The notes under the pieces were generated by a model. It searched no databases. It worked only from the letters and a program-made list of their open reading frames with translations, and was not told the DNA's origin. A stretch of DNA of 64,000 nt, taken from contig NC_079970.1 in NCBI RefSeq assembly GCF_029852145.1, forward strand, positions 1,302,001 through 1,366,000, given 5' to 3'. Numbering within the stretch: the first letter of the stretch is position 1; each line of letters opens with the position of its first letter. Origin of the DNA: Microplitis mediator. Lineage: Eukaryota > Arthropoda > Insecta > Hymenoptera > Braconidae. The translations under genes were made by a program, and so were the position numbers. Positions 34,296 to 46,810 of the stretch are shown piece after piece.

Positions 34296-34711
34296 ATTGT
34301 CTTTGCATCACTAGATTGCAATCTATTTATTCATCGCGGCAAGATTTTTCTTCATAAAATTTAATATTTGATAAATAAATTTGTTTTTGGTACTGAAATC
34401 CAGGTTGCATTTTCCCACTTTTGTTAAAACTTCCAATAAGAAGCTTAAGGATTTCCTTTATTCAAATTTACAATTCAAATTTCTATTTAATATGTACAAA
34501 GAATTTTAATTTCAGTCTTTAATCGATGTAAAGTATAAAATTTGTAATTTTTCATTAAACAGGAAGTTGTAAAAATATATGAAAGTCGACTTGTATTTAA
34601 ATCATTTATTTTATCTAATAATCCCGCCTGAATTTTTTTTATTACTATCTGAGAATGTTAATGATACAAGTAATTTATTTTATTAATTTAATTACATATA
34701 TATACACATTA
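34296..34711. repeat. 3' flank of copy 4, inverted copy of the tandem-unit flank
   Basis: Reads as the reverse complement of about 1240-1680, including AAGTCGACTTGTATTTAAATC. It contains an empty TA site at 34665-34666 for the family C MITE. Confidence 0.75.
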
Positions 34712-35595
34712 GGGTGGCGCAAAAAAACCGACTATTTTTTTTTTTTCAATCTCGCATGAAAATTTGTTGGTTTACGATGTTTTAAGAAGCCTCTCCACAA
34801 ATCAGCTCGATAAAAAATTTTTAAGAGGTCGCTCACGAATTTTGAAAATATCGAAAATGATCGAAATTAGGATTTTTATTTAAAAAATTTTTTTTTTCTC
34901 GTGGCAGCAATAGTTTATATTTGTAAAATCATGACTATGCTGAAAATTTCAGCCCAAAATTTAAATATTTAAACGGCGCTCAAGAATTTTGAATGTTTCC
35001 GAGCGCAGTCTCTTGGACATTTTTGAGCGACCCTTAAATATTAATAATAAAGCTTCTCGATTTTTTCACCATCAATTTGCATGACAATGAATGAAAATAT
35101 AACCCGAGAAATAGAAATAATAAGTTATTTACATACTTTTTTATTTTTTAATCCAATTTGTAGGTTTTTTCGCTTATTCAAAACTGACCGAATTTCATTG
35201 TTTAAGACTGTTCTGTATATTTTTGGGTATGCAAAAGTTATATTTAAGTGAAATGACAACAATTGAGTTATAAAAACTAATTCAAACTATTAATTACATA
35301 TTATCAGTAAATATTCGAAATTCTTGAGCGCCGTTTAAATATTTATATTTTGGGCTGAAATTTTCAGCATAGTCATGATTTTACAAATATAAACTATTGC
35401 TGCCACGAGAAAAAAAAAATTTTTTAAATAAAAATCCTAATTTCGATCATTTTCGATATTTTCAAAATTCGTGAGCGACCTCTTAAAAATTTTTTATCGA
35501 GCTGATTTGTGGAGAGGCTTCTTAAAACATCGTAAACCAACAAATTTTCATGCGAGATTGAAAAAAAAAAAATAGTCGGTTTTTTTGCGCCACCC
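34712..35595. mobile_element. Fold-back element FB3, 884 bp
   Basis: Arms of about 285 bp (34712-34995 and 35312-35595) face across a loop of about 310 bp. Ends GGGTGGCGCAAAAAAACCGA and its complement are flanked by TA (34710-34711 and 35596-35597). End design is shared with FB1 and FB2. Confidence 0.9.
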
Positions 35596-36079
35596 TAATA
35601 CACATATATATTATACATACATATATTTAAAAGTATTGTATTAATTATTATTAAGTCCTTCAAAAATATGAATCTTGTTCGCAAAAAACAAAAAAAAATT
35701 CATATTTAAAATTTATTTTAATTACTCGTCATTTTTTAAAAAATACTTTAATTACACAAAACTTTTAATTACTTTAATTTATTTCCAGTTGACATATACC
35801 CAACTAGTTGCTAACTGAATAAGTAAAATAATATCCCCACATATGTTATATTTTTATATAATGTCATTTTTTTGATAACGGATGCCAACGAAATCAAAAA
35901 CGTCGTCTGAACGAATCTTTGAATTCAAAAGCGTCTATAATGACTAGCCTGATTGCTGCATTGTGTCCATACCAAAACACTGCTTATTAAATTTATAAAA
36001 TATTTTTTTTAATAATTAGATGGGTAATTAATGCCAGAGTTGCAAGTAAATTAGATATTAGAACGGTACCGTCACTTAT

Positions 36080-36985
36080 TATCCGAAGACATTTTATCCG
36101 ATAGACAAATATCCCCGGACTAAATACTCGATAGATAAAATATCCCCGACAAAATATCATATAATATAAATACTTTTCATATAAATAGTACGGTACCCTT
36201 TTATCAGAAATGTTCAATATATTTGCACATAAAATTTGAGTGTGTGATATTAAAAATAGATCAACACATATGCTTGAAATCGTACTGTGCCCTTTTTTCA
36301 CAGATTTTGGGTGGGTATTATTTTGGAAATAGGTCAACACATATGTTTGGAATGGTACAGTACCCGTTTATCGAAACCCTGATTAAAAAAGTGGATTGAA
36401 AAGTATTGAAAAAGATGAGAAATGAATCTTTTCGAATACTTTCTATACCTCAAGGTTTTCATTTTGACATAAAATGAATACTTTTCAATCCCAAAATAAT
36501 AAAAGAATTTCTGAACTTCCGAGGAATTGAAAAAGATTCAAATGAATTGATATTTTTAATCTTTCTGAATCCTTCTCAATACCTAAATAATCCGACATTT
36601 CGAATCAAGTGTGGGATTGAAAAAGATTGAAATGAATTGAAATTTTTGAATCTTTCTGAGCCTTCTCAATTCTCAATTCTTTTCAATACTTTCGAATTCC
36701 ACTTTGGAATTGGAAAGTATTCAAACGATCGAAATTTCGATTCCATTCAATACTTTCCAAAACCGCCGAGGGATTGAAAAGAATTGAAATAATTTTCAAT
36801 ACTTTTCAATTCACTTTTTTAATCAGGGAAACCATTAATTATTTTTTCACTTAAAATATATTTTTCTCAATAAGATTTATCGACAGGATATTTTGTCACG
36901 GATTTTTTGTCTCTTGAATATTTAGTCCGGGGATATTTTGTCTATTGGATAAAATGTCTCCGGATATTTTATCCGCGGATTACAA
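36080..36985. mobile_element. Fold-back element FB4 built on GACAAAATATCC words
   Basis: The left arm (about 36080-36160) and right arm (about 36880-36985) share ATCCGGAGACATTTTATCC, AGACAAAATATCCCCGGAC and related words in opposite orientation. The middle holds the nested element at 36377-36828. Ends are not exactly defined. Confidence 0.65.
36377..36828. mobile_element. CCCTGATT-ended hairpin element nested in FB4, 452 bp
   Basis: Ends CCCTGATTAAAAAAGTG and its complement are followed inward by GATTGAAAAGTATTGAAAA. The interior is many degenerate copies of GATTGAAAAG(T/A)ATT in both orientations. AAA flanks both sides. Confidence 0.8.
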
Positions 36986-37561
36986 GTCGTGCTACCATTA
37001 GAACATGGAGCAACTCGCGTAGAGATGGAAATTAACATAAGACACTTGTTGATGAAAGCGGTCGCATAATATGTACTGGATTAACTGATGCTGGTGATAA
37101 ATTCTACAATACAATTACTTCAAAGTAATTATTATATTTTATGCATAATGACTAATGAATATATCTAATATGTCATGTCATTTTATTTTTTTTAATGACA
37201 TTAATTGTTTTTAGTTTGAAAAATTTTTTTATATATCCCGCGGTGTTTTGAAAGTCGCTAATAAAAATTTTGATACCACAGATAATGATTATGAGATGAT
37301 ATCAAATATAGATATTGAAATTTTTCTATGTCAAGATGCATGTGAAGATATAACCGATAATTAATTATAATTTTGTAAATATTGAGGTTGAAAGTTTTCC
37401 AAAAGAGTTTATTTATTGAATACAAATAATGAGTGTTTAAATTTGAAAAAAAAGAAACGGTAACTGGAAATAATGTAAAAAATTTTTGAGAAAATAAATA
37501 TGATTTCTCAATTAATAAATTTATTTTTACTAAAGACTTAATTATCGTAATAATTAACAAT

Positions 37562-37996
37562 TTATGCTGATGAATCCCGAGGTTCTGGTGGTTTGCCGCA
37601 TGTCTGTAATTTGTATTTAATTCTACTCAAATTTAATTCTTTGGTGTCAGCCAAATCTTCAAGATAAACGAGAAACTCATCGTAGGAAATGGCGCGTTTT
37701 TTGAATTGAAAAAAACACAGAAATGCATCTGTTGTTGTCACACGAGACTCGTCGATTACATTCGCGTCTACAAGCCATTTATTAAGTTGGGAAAACGACA
37801 GCAGGTCGACCTCTATCACGTCAGCCAATGTGTCCAATTGACAGTACGCTAATTTATTTTGGTTATTATTATTATCATTAATATAAATAAAATAATTTGT
37901 CTCAAAATGATATTTTATAATTTTATCTGTACCTTCAAACATTTCTCTCAATGGCACAATGCGCTCTTTTTTTTTCGCCGCTTCAGAAACTAACAT
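37562..37996 (-). CDS. p25-alpha/TPPP-like protein
   Basis: Exon 1 is 37996 to 37933 and exon 2 is 37848 to 37562, with an 84-bp intron (donor G|GTACAG, acceptor TTAG|CG). Spliced, the protein is 116 aa and reads LREMFEAYCQLDTLADV in place of an Asn-rich insert. The p25-alpha (TPPP) fold is suggested by LNKWLVDANVIDESRVTTTDAF followed by FKKRAISYDEFLVYLEDLA, as in tubulin-polymerisation-promoting proteins, which bind and bundle microtubules. It is short for the family and diverged, so the function is not certain. The intron has no stop and is a multiple of three, so its retention would add 28 residues. Part of the 3' end is duplicated at 32186-32374. Confidence 0.75.
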   Translation of the reverse strand: MLVSEAAKKKERIVPLREMFEGTDKIIKYHFETNYFIYINDNNNNQNKLAYCQLDTLADVIEVDLLSFSQLNKWLVDANVIDESRVTTTDAFLCFFQFKKRAISYDEFLVYLEDLADTKELNLSRIKYKLQTCGKPPEPRDSSA

Positions 37997-40494
37997 TTTT
38001 AATTATTTCCTCTTTACTTTTAATTTAATTTAAATATTTTTTATTGAAATTTAAAAACTAAACAGTTGAATCTTGTAAATAAATTCGTATCTAATTTTTT
38101 TTTTTTTCAAGTCTAATTATTTATTATTTTTAAATTAAATGCTAAATGAATTTGAAAAATAATTTTAAATCTTCAGTAATATTTGATGATTTATTTTTTA
38201 CAAGCTTTTGTATTAAAAAATACAATGGCGTAAGAAAATTAATTTTAAATGGCAATTATATGGTTGCTACAATAGGGTTCGGAGTTTTTATTTTTATTAA
38301 TTTATTTATTTGTAATTAATTACTCAGGAATAAATTTATTTCAGAAGACGTATAGTCGACAGTGACATAAATAGTCTAGTAGAATTTTTAAAAAATACTT
38401 CAGACATTTCAATAAGTCGGCGTATAATTAAATTCACTGCGATGGTTTTGTCAAACTCATAAATTATTCTATTGTAAATATATATAATTTATTTATATTT
38501 ACTGCCGCAAATATTTAAATGAATTGATTCCATGAAATTGCAGACAAATGACGAAATAATTGAACCGAATCTTCGAAATAACGAGATCGGTTCCAGTGGA
38601 ATTGAAACCATGTCCTCAACTTTTAGAAAATTGAAACTGAGAACTCTGAAATTGACCGAAAATAAATTAACGCCCGACGTAATCATCAAGTCAAGACATA
38701 CTACTTTATTATATCAATATTGTACGGCAATTTATGATTGGACTTCAAATATATGAACCAAATCTGTCCTGAAAATGAGAACTCGATGGCCGAAAACTAG
38801 GAATTACAATTGAAATCAACGAACCAATTACATACTCAGAAATTGAATAATGTATTAAGTATTATGAAGATAATTTTCCTTTCAAAAAAAAAAAACCAAC
38901 AAAATTTGCATATCACAAATTGACTGACCCAACCAAGAAAACTAGCAATCAACTGGTACTTCATTGTTTAAGATCTATTTAAGATAATAAATTTGAGACC
39001 CAACAAATTTAATTCTATAAAATAAATTAAATTAATTTAATAAATTATATTAAATTTTATTTATTTTATTTCATTTTATACAATAAATTTGATATTTATT
39101 TATATCCTTGCTGATTCAAGTCAACGCAAATTTCACTACCAATTAATGAATCAAGTTTATTTGGTCTGGAAAACACTAAATTTGAATATGTAAAATCAAG
39201 ACATGAAACTTTTTGAAAAGTTAGGGTTTGGTTATTTTACCTAAGTAAAGTACCTTAAATTTGTTTTTTTTTAATATCGAGGAAACAATAAGAGCATGAT
39301 GTAATGAAGAATCTACTAATTTACATTTAAAAAAGGCTCTTGATAATCTGTCAAATCAAACAGGAATACCATGACCTAATTGGTTTTCAAGTTTAACATA
39401 TAAAAATTCTGAAATATATCTTACCAGGGACACCACAAGTGGCTGGGCGCTATCTTGTGGCGACCACCGAACTACTCTCGTTACTGCAGCCTAGGATCTT
39501 GACCCGAAGAAAAAAAAGTTCCTTAAAACCATAGATACCGCAGTGAAAAGTCATTGGTTATTTTTGAAATATGGGGGACATTGAGAGCGTTCTCAATGCA
39601 TAAATAAATATGAGACATATTGCTAATGGCCTATACTATGGCATTACAATTTCTTATATTTTATATTTAAAAATTAATGTTACAAATATACTCAATAAAA
39701 TTTAATAGATTCGCAAGCCCTGAGTGATAAAAATCAGGACAGGTCAACTGAACAATATAATGATGGAGATGACAATAGCTAGTAACATTGATAATTTAAA
39801 TTTAGAATCTGAAGAGCCTAATAATTGTTACTGTGCATGTAAATATATTTTAAATTGTTAATAGATAACATTAATTAAGTCTATGAGTATTATTATCATT
39901 ATTTATAATAATTTATTAATTTAACAGCGGAAGATAAATTGATAGATCATTGAGTCGTCAAGTGATTGGTACAAAATAAAAAATATTAATTTGCGGACAG
40001 CGATGCTAATTTTAGAACAGTGGATTATGATTTAAAAAATATACAATCAATTGGATGAATGCTGCTGACGCTCAACTGCAACTTACTTATAATTATTAAA
40101 CACTAATAAATATTTTCCTACCTAAACTTTAATAAATTCTATTCCTTAATTTATTAACTTGAGTTTACTTTAAATAACAAAAATTTAAACGACATATATT
40201 TTTATTGTGATAAATTATTAGTAAAAAAAATTTAAGTATAAATTGTGTAATTGAAAATATTGACTTCAGACTTTCATGTCTTTGAGCTACAAAATAAATA
40301 AACGTTTTTTTTTATGGCATAATAAAAGTTGAGTTTTTAAAATTGATCGTTGGCTCTTGTATTTTAAATATTTGAATTTTTCAAATAAATTTTTCTATTG
40401 CACTCATAATTAACATGAGAACATTTATTTTTGAATACTGTAGATTTTATAACAATAATAATATTAATTACTATTATTATTAATTAGAGATAAA
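37997..40494. other. Intergenic region between the TPPP-like gene and Haspin
   Basis: AT-rich with no complete gene. A short LRR-like fragment is at 38532-38756. A GC-richer patch lies at about 39420-39500. The rest looks like decayed sequence. Confidence 0.45.
38532..38756 (+). pseudogene. Leucine-rich-repeat-like fragment
   Basis: A 74-codon frame has LRNNEIGSSGIETM and LKLRTLKLTENKLTPD, two repeats spaced like ribonuclease-inhibitor-type LRRs. There is no start, flanking exons or further repeats that I can see, so it is probably a relic of a larger gene. The match is short and could be chance. Confidence 0.3.
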
Positions 40495-43400
40495 TTAACA
40501 AATAGAACGTCTGAGACTTGTCAATTTATCACAATTAGATATAAAATCAAAGGCACTTTCGTACTCGAGTATTGTACTTTTTAATTCCTCGAGTTTTTGG
40601 ATTGACTGTTTGTGAATTTTCGACGTTACATTTTTATACCTTACAGCGGTCACCATTTTATCGAGGGTGTAATGTAGCCAGAGGATGTTTGTGTAAGGTA
40701 CAAATGACTGCCAGTTGTTTCTAAAGATAACAAATAAATAAATTATTAATTAATAATAACACCGGCACACAAAAAAAAATAAGTTCTCTGTACTTTTGAC
40801 GGGACCGATTTATTCCCATGTATTTTAACCCGCTGAATCCGAATCCGGGGTCCGTTTAACCCGTACACCCTCAGATTTTTAGAAAACTTTAAAAAACCTC
40901 AAAACTACACAAAAATCGACCGTTTTTTAAATTTATAAATTTTTTTAACCCTAACTAAGCATGATTTTTATGTATTTCGGTCCTCCACATACTAACTTGA
41001 AGTTTATTTAAAACATTAGCCATTTAAAGTCTGAGTAAATTCCAAAAAACCCCCAAAAATTGCAAAAAAGCAAAAAAATTCTTAGTATTGTGATGAAAAA
41101 AATTTTATAGGGCTAAATAAATAATTATTTTCATGTATGTTTATCTGTCACATATAATTCTCGAACATCCATGGCTCAGACATCTCTAAAATTTTAAATA
41201 AATGGCAAAAATTCCCAAAAAATCGAAAAAAATAAAATTTGGTATAACAAAAATAATTTTTTGAATCGAAATAAATAAAAGAAATCATATTGTTCGATCT
41301 GTGATATATATATATAAAAAATATTTTGGCCTAAAACATAAAAAAATTTTAATATGCTTCAAAAAATTTTTTTCATCACAACACTAAGAATTTTTTTGCT
41401 TTTTTGCAATTTTTGGGGTTTTTTGGAATTTACTCAGACTTTAAATGGCTAATGTTTTAAATAAACTTCAGGTTAGTATATGGAGGACCGAAATACATAA
41501 AAATCATGCTTAGTTAGGGTTAACAAAATTTATAAATTTAAAAAACGGTCGATTTTTGTGTAGTTTTGAGGTTTTTTAAAGTTTTATAAAAATCTGAGGG
41601 TGTACGGGTTAAACGGACCTCGGATTCGGATTCAGCGGGTCAAAATACATGGGAATAAATCGGTCCCGTCAAAAGTACAGAGAACTTATTTTTTTTTGTG
41701 TGCCGGTGTAGTAAATAAATTTAAATATGATTTATAATTTTGATACATACTCAGTTTTTTCTTTCATTAATCTGTAAATATCAAACTGATATTCGCCGAC
41801 AGCAGTAAATAACGCCGGGTCGAGAGACAAATCATTGAACATACAGCATCCTTGATACGACATTCTCGACAACGTGAAATCGATAATTGTTGTCTAAATT
41901 TATAAAATAAAATTATTGTAATTGACTGATAAATTTTATAAATAAATAATACTTACTTTTATACCATTACATTGTAAACTTATTTCTTCATTACCGAGTC
42001 GACAAGACACTTGTTTTTCATTCGTACGTGAAATTAAAATATTTCCCCAATGCATGTCGCGATGTTCAAAGTCTAGTGACTTTTCCGCTACCGCGAGTGC
42101 CAATGCCGCCTGAAAATTAAATAATAACTCGTTATCTTTTATTTTAATTGTTGTTAATATTATTATTATAAAAATAATTACCTGTAAAAATGTTATGTAA
42201 GCTTCAGCAGAATTATTAAACACAAAAGCTTCCATATCTTGACCACCGTTACCAAGTTCTAGTGCAATATAAATCTGGTCATCGGTAAACATACTCGGGG
42301 AATCATTTTCCGAATTTTTTTCCTCATCATAAGTGTCCCATAACTCTAATAATTTATGTGGATATTTACCAACAATGCATCTTATATTTTTAACTTCGAC
42401 AAATCCATTTGTTTGATATATTTTATTAAATCTTAAATTGTGTAGTTCTCTATAAATAAAATTAAATATTAAATACAACAGTGAAGGTGAGACTCAGTAC
42501 CCTATCACTCATATATTTGTATATCTATATTTACTAAATATATCTATACAAATATATGATGTGATCGGGTACTAGGTCTTTTACTTTACATTAAATTTAA
42601 ATAAATAAACTTACTTAGCAATTATTATTTCAGACAAAATTTCCCCGTATTTTTTTTGCGGCTCGCCATTAACGAGCTCGCTGCCTTCAATAGGAATTAT
42701 TTTAATAACAGATTTATCTTTTTTATTATCATAGAGAAACACTTCGCCGTAGACTCCTTCTCCTATTTTGCGGCAGTATTTTAAATATCTATTTAAATAA
42801 ATAAATATATAAAATTAGTATCAACTCGCAGTATAATTTACCCATGTACTCAATTAATTAAAGTGATAAAATAAAAAACATACGAGTCAGGATAGCATGT
42901 CTCGAAAGGTAAACTGTCTGTCTGATCGCATCGCTGAAGTACAACATTTCTAGCAGAAACTGGTTCTGGTAAGACGTCCAGCGCTGGTGTACTTGAACAT
43001 CGTAATTGATAAACCAGAGAATCTTTTGCCGCTAAAAATATTTATCACGTAAGTTAAATTATTTTATTTATTTATTTATAATTAATAATAAAGTAAAAAT
43101 TTATTTACCGAGTGATTTTTTTTGGACCTCGTCATTCTTGTCAGTCGAAATACCAAAGACTTTGAGGAATGACGAGTCTTCGATTATTTTATCATTTACT
43201 ATACTGTACTTATTGCTGTTAGGTACAACGCGTATCGACATACGCCTGAAAAAACGTCCGGCTCCAGATTCAACAGCTTCATTATTATTAACTATCGATA
43301 CCTTTGGAGCATTGCTGCGTTTTGATGCCAACAATCTGTCGCTAAATGTTTGCCGTTCACTCTTGTCATTTTCTTTATCTTTTACGCAACTTTGTACAAC

Positions 43401-46400
43401 ACCTGCAAGTAATTAAATTCAATTAAATGAAGGTAATGTTTTATAACCATTCAAATTTTTAAATACAAACCCATTGATATTTAAAATTTTAAATCATTTG
43501 ACCAAAAAATTTAAAACCGATCGCGTTAAAATAATAAAATAAAAAAAAATATTTTAAAACGTTTAGCAAAAAATGTTTAGAAATAAACTTGCATTGTTTT
43601 TTTGTAAATAATAAAATTGCTAACTTCATGAAATAAAATACTAACTCTGTCGCTGCATGCTCAAGACATTTCGAACGCTCTGTCTCCACTTCTTTCCTTT
43701 GTTTCCGGTAGACATCGAGTCGAGATCCTCTTCCTTGCGGATGTTATTTAAAATAGACAGCGAACGGGCCCAAGATTTCCCCGGTTTTAAGTACAAGACT
43801 TTGGCGTCATCATTCTTGTCATCCTCATCAAAGGGATCAGATATCGGCTCCAAAAATCCCACTCTACTTTTCTTGGGTCGGTCATCCAGTTCACTGGGGT
43901 CGCTTTTTATACGGGAACTTCTTCTCACTGGCAACGCGGTTTTGGTACTTCGGACATTTCTCCTGCGAGATATTCTTTGGTTAACATGCTCAGGGATTTT
44001 TTCCGTTTCTTCAGCGACGTGAGACAACCCCAGCCCAGAGCTTTCCGCAATATCGCCTAGGTCCCGCGCCCAACTCTGGTACTCCCTGCGTCTTTTGGTG
44101 ATATGCCCAAGACTATTAATCCGCTCCAAAAGTACGATCGGCTCTGAAGGTTTTATGATACTGACATTTTTACTTTCGCTGCACTCAGCCTCCTCTTCAT
44201 CTTTCTTATCATCATCTTCTTGGCTTGACACTTCTGGAGAATTGTCGTCTTCTTTATTGGAAGATGTATTGGACACAACTAAATGGTAATCATCGTCTGT
44301 TTCTGATGAATCATTCAAGTCATTTTTATCAGCAGTATCTTCTGTAATTGACATGCTGTTTTCTATTAATGACGAGTTTTCATTTATTATCATTACTGAA
44401 CTAGTATTATTAACTGACGCACTTTGATTTATTAAATTTTCATCAATTAGAGAACTTGGCTGATCCATTTTAGATGATTTTGAGTCTTCAATAAATTTAT
44501 CTTGACTTATTTCTGATGACTCTGAATCAGCTATTGAACTTCTTTGATCCATTTCCAATAATTTTGAATTTCCAATAAATTTATCGTGACTAATTTCTGA
44601 TGGCTCTGAATCAGCTATTGAACTTCTCTGATCCATTTCCAATAATTTTGAATTTCCAATAAATTTATGACTAATTTCTGACGCTTCTGAGTCAGCTGTC
44701 AAATTTTTTTTATCCATTTGAATTAATTGCGAATTTTTATTTTGATAAACTTCTGAGTTGGTGTCAGCACTTGACATCCTCCGAGTGATTCCAAATGATT
44801 TTGAATTATCAACCATATTTCCCTCATCGATTTCAAGTAACACCGAGTCATCAATCGAACTCCTTTGATCCATTTCGTACAGCTGTGAACTGTCAATCCC
44901 ACTATTTTGATTAATTTCCACTGACTCGACATCAGGATCAGCTGATGTCTGCCCGACTGACAAAGTCGGATCAATTAAAGTCCGTGAGGAGCTTCTGGTG
45001 GTTCCATTGTCTTCATTAAATTCTTTACCCTCAAATACGTTATCATCAGTACTGTTTACTACACTCGGGTCATTGTCACCCGATTTGTTCGATAGCTCAT
45101 CAGAGTAACTAGAAAATAAATCAACTGATTTAATACTCGCCTCTTCCTCGGTGTTAAGCCTCAGCTTTACTTTGACAGCCGGCTTCTTCTGCTCACTGAA
45201 CGTGTCCTCGACCACGGACTCAGAAGACTCCGACAGTTTCTTCGAACTCTTTCTCGCCGGACTGCGTCCATCCTCATCTCCAAATAACTCGTTGCTGTCA
45301 TTCAGCAAAATAGTCGGCGGTACCGTTAAATTTTTTTTATCACTGCCAGGTAACTGTATCGGCGATACAGTCGGCTTTAATTTTTTGAACCCAACTCTGT
45401 GGTCACAAGGTGTGCTGCTCAAAAACGTCTGCATTAAATCCGCTTGCAAGCCTAATTTTGAATTATTATTCAACCGCGATAATCTTACCCGGCATTCCTT
45501 CGTTTTCATATCACTGTCGACATCACCATCGCCTTCTACATCATTAGCATCATCACCCCGACAATCGTCACTATTAACAGAATTAAATTCATCATCATAA
45601 TTATTATTAAATCTATTTTCTTTCAACTCCAGCCGCGTCAACTTAACACAGCAATCTTTCAATTCATTCACACCCGTAACTTTCTTACAGACAATTTTAT
45701 TTTTATCTTCTGGAGATCCAGCTCTGTCTCTAGAAACTCTATTATAAATTTTATTGACCGCACGCCTCGTCTTCCGTACTGGGGATGACTTGGCACTGGC
45801 GTCGCTGTCACTGCTGTCTTTACCAATATTTTTAATTTGCCGTTTTCTCACACGTGTCTTCGCTTGCAAACTTTTAGCAGCTTTATCTTCTTTCTTATTA
45901 TCAACTAAATTACTACTCTTATATTTACGCCTATCGTTTATATTTATCTGGACTTCTGGATTATCAATCGGAATAAACTCAAATGACTCTTCGTTTGAAT
46001 CTGTCGTGGTATCAACGAACTGTGGATTTAGATCATGGGGTGACGTTGCCGGTAATCTGTTGACAAATAAATTATTTATCAGTTCTCACTTCCCCTTGAC
46101 ACTGCAGTAAAAATAAAAAATAAAAATCAATTGACTTACTTGGTACTTTCACTTGAATATTCAAGTGGACTTTGATCCCCGGATTTATTACCAGCCGGTT
46201 TCTGAAAATTATCATCGGAATCAATGCTAGAGTTTTGTGTTTCAGGGCCATTGAGAACAATGGATTCTATTGACTCGGAATCCACCAGACTGTGACTCGG
46301 TTGTGATTTATTTACATCTGACGTTTTTTTTGTCCCATGTTTAGTAGCTTCTGTTTCCGCTGGATTTTCATTCCGAAAATCATCCGAATTAGATCTAGAG

Positions 46401-46810
46401 TTTCGTCTACTAACATTTTTCTCCACTTCAGTATCTATGGGAATTAATTCCAGCGGCTCTTCACTTGAATCCGTTGTGCTGTCAACGAGCTGGAGATTCG
46501 TATCAACTGTTGCTGGTAATCTGTCAATTTAAAATCAATTAGACGTCAGCATAAATATTAAATAATTGAGATTTGAATAAACTATCAGTTACTTAGCACT
46601 TCTGACAACTCTGTCAAAGGTTGATTCAAATGGATTGCGATCATTTGAGTCATTAGCTGATTTACTCAAATATTCATCGAAATCAATACTAGAATCTGGA
46701 GTAATAGGTACAAATGTGCGTTTCGTATATAATTTCATCAACTCTGGACCAAATGATGACGTTACTGGTTGGGTTTTTTTCCCGTAGGTTTTTACAGGTT
46801 TTTGAAACAT
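40495..46810 (-). CDS. Haspin: Haspin serine/threonine kinase
   Basis: Ten exons (minus strand): 46810-46593, 46520-46140, 46056-43646, 43402-43109, 43031-42884, 42788-42615, 42449-42182, 42109-41957, 41893-41751 and 40720-40495, all in phase: 4416 nt, 1471 aa. The first about 1000 residues are low-complexity, Ser/Asp-rich and basic by patches, as in other haspins. The kinase domain begins KIGEGVYGEVF, with the ATP lysine in VIKIIPIEG, then VNGEPQKKYGEILSEIII. HRDMHWGNILI and IIDFTLSRM replace the usual HRDxK and DFG, which is the haspin hallmark. The enzyme phosphorylates histone H3 Thr3 in mitosis to recruit the chromosomal passenger complex to centromeres. Exon 10 is separated by an intron of about 1 kb filled by a fold-back element. 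Exons 2 and 3 look like a duplication. Confidence 0.95.
40759..41709. mobile_element. Fold-back element FB5, 951 bp, in the last Haspin intron
   Basis: Arms of about 347 bp (40759-41105 and 41362-41709) are nearly identical inverted copies around a loop of about 255 bp. Ends are ACACCGGCACACAAAAAAAA and its complement. The arms differ in sequence from FB1 to FB3, so it is another family. Confidence 0.9.
42484..42588. mobile_element. MITE family C in a Haspin intron
   Basis: Inverted ends AGGTGAGACTCAGTACCC and the complement of GGGTACTAGGTCTTTTACTT flank the core TATTTGTATATCTATATTTA, the same as in 19566-19648. It lies between exons 6 and 7. Confidence 0.75.
44430..44890 (-). repeat. Tandem repeat encoding about 27-residue units in Haspin exon 3
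   Basis: At least four and perhaps six units follow the pattern SKLLEMDQRSSIADSE then SEIS-DKFI. The middle units are nearly identical at DNA level, so expansion is recent. The units lie in the disordered N-terminal region. Confidence 0.8.

Noticed and set aside
37258..37560. 100-codon minus-strand frame downstream of the TPPP-like gene
   Set aside because: AT-rich, Ile/Tyr/Phe-biased sequence; it is 3' UTR, partly duplicated at 32186.
44095..45600. Several plus-strand frames opposite Haspin exon 3
   Set aside because: Ser/Leu-rich complements of the Asp/Ser repeats; no start context or splice support.
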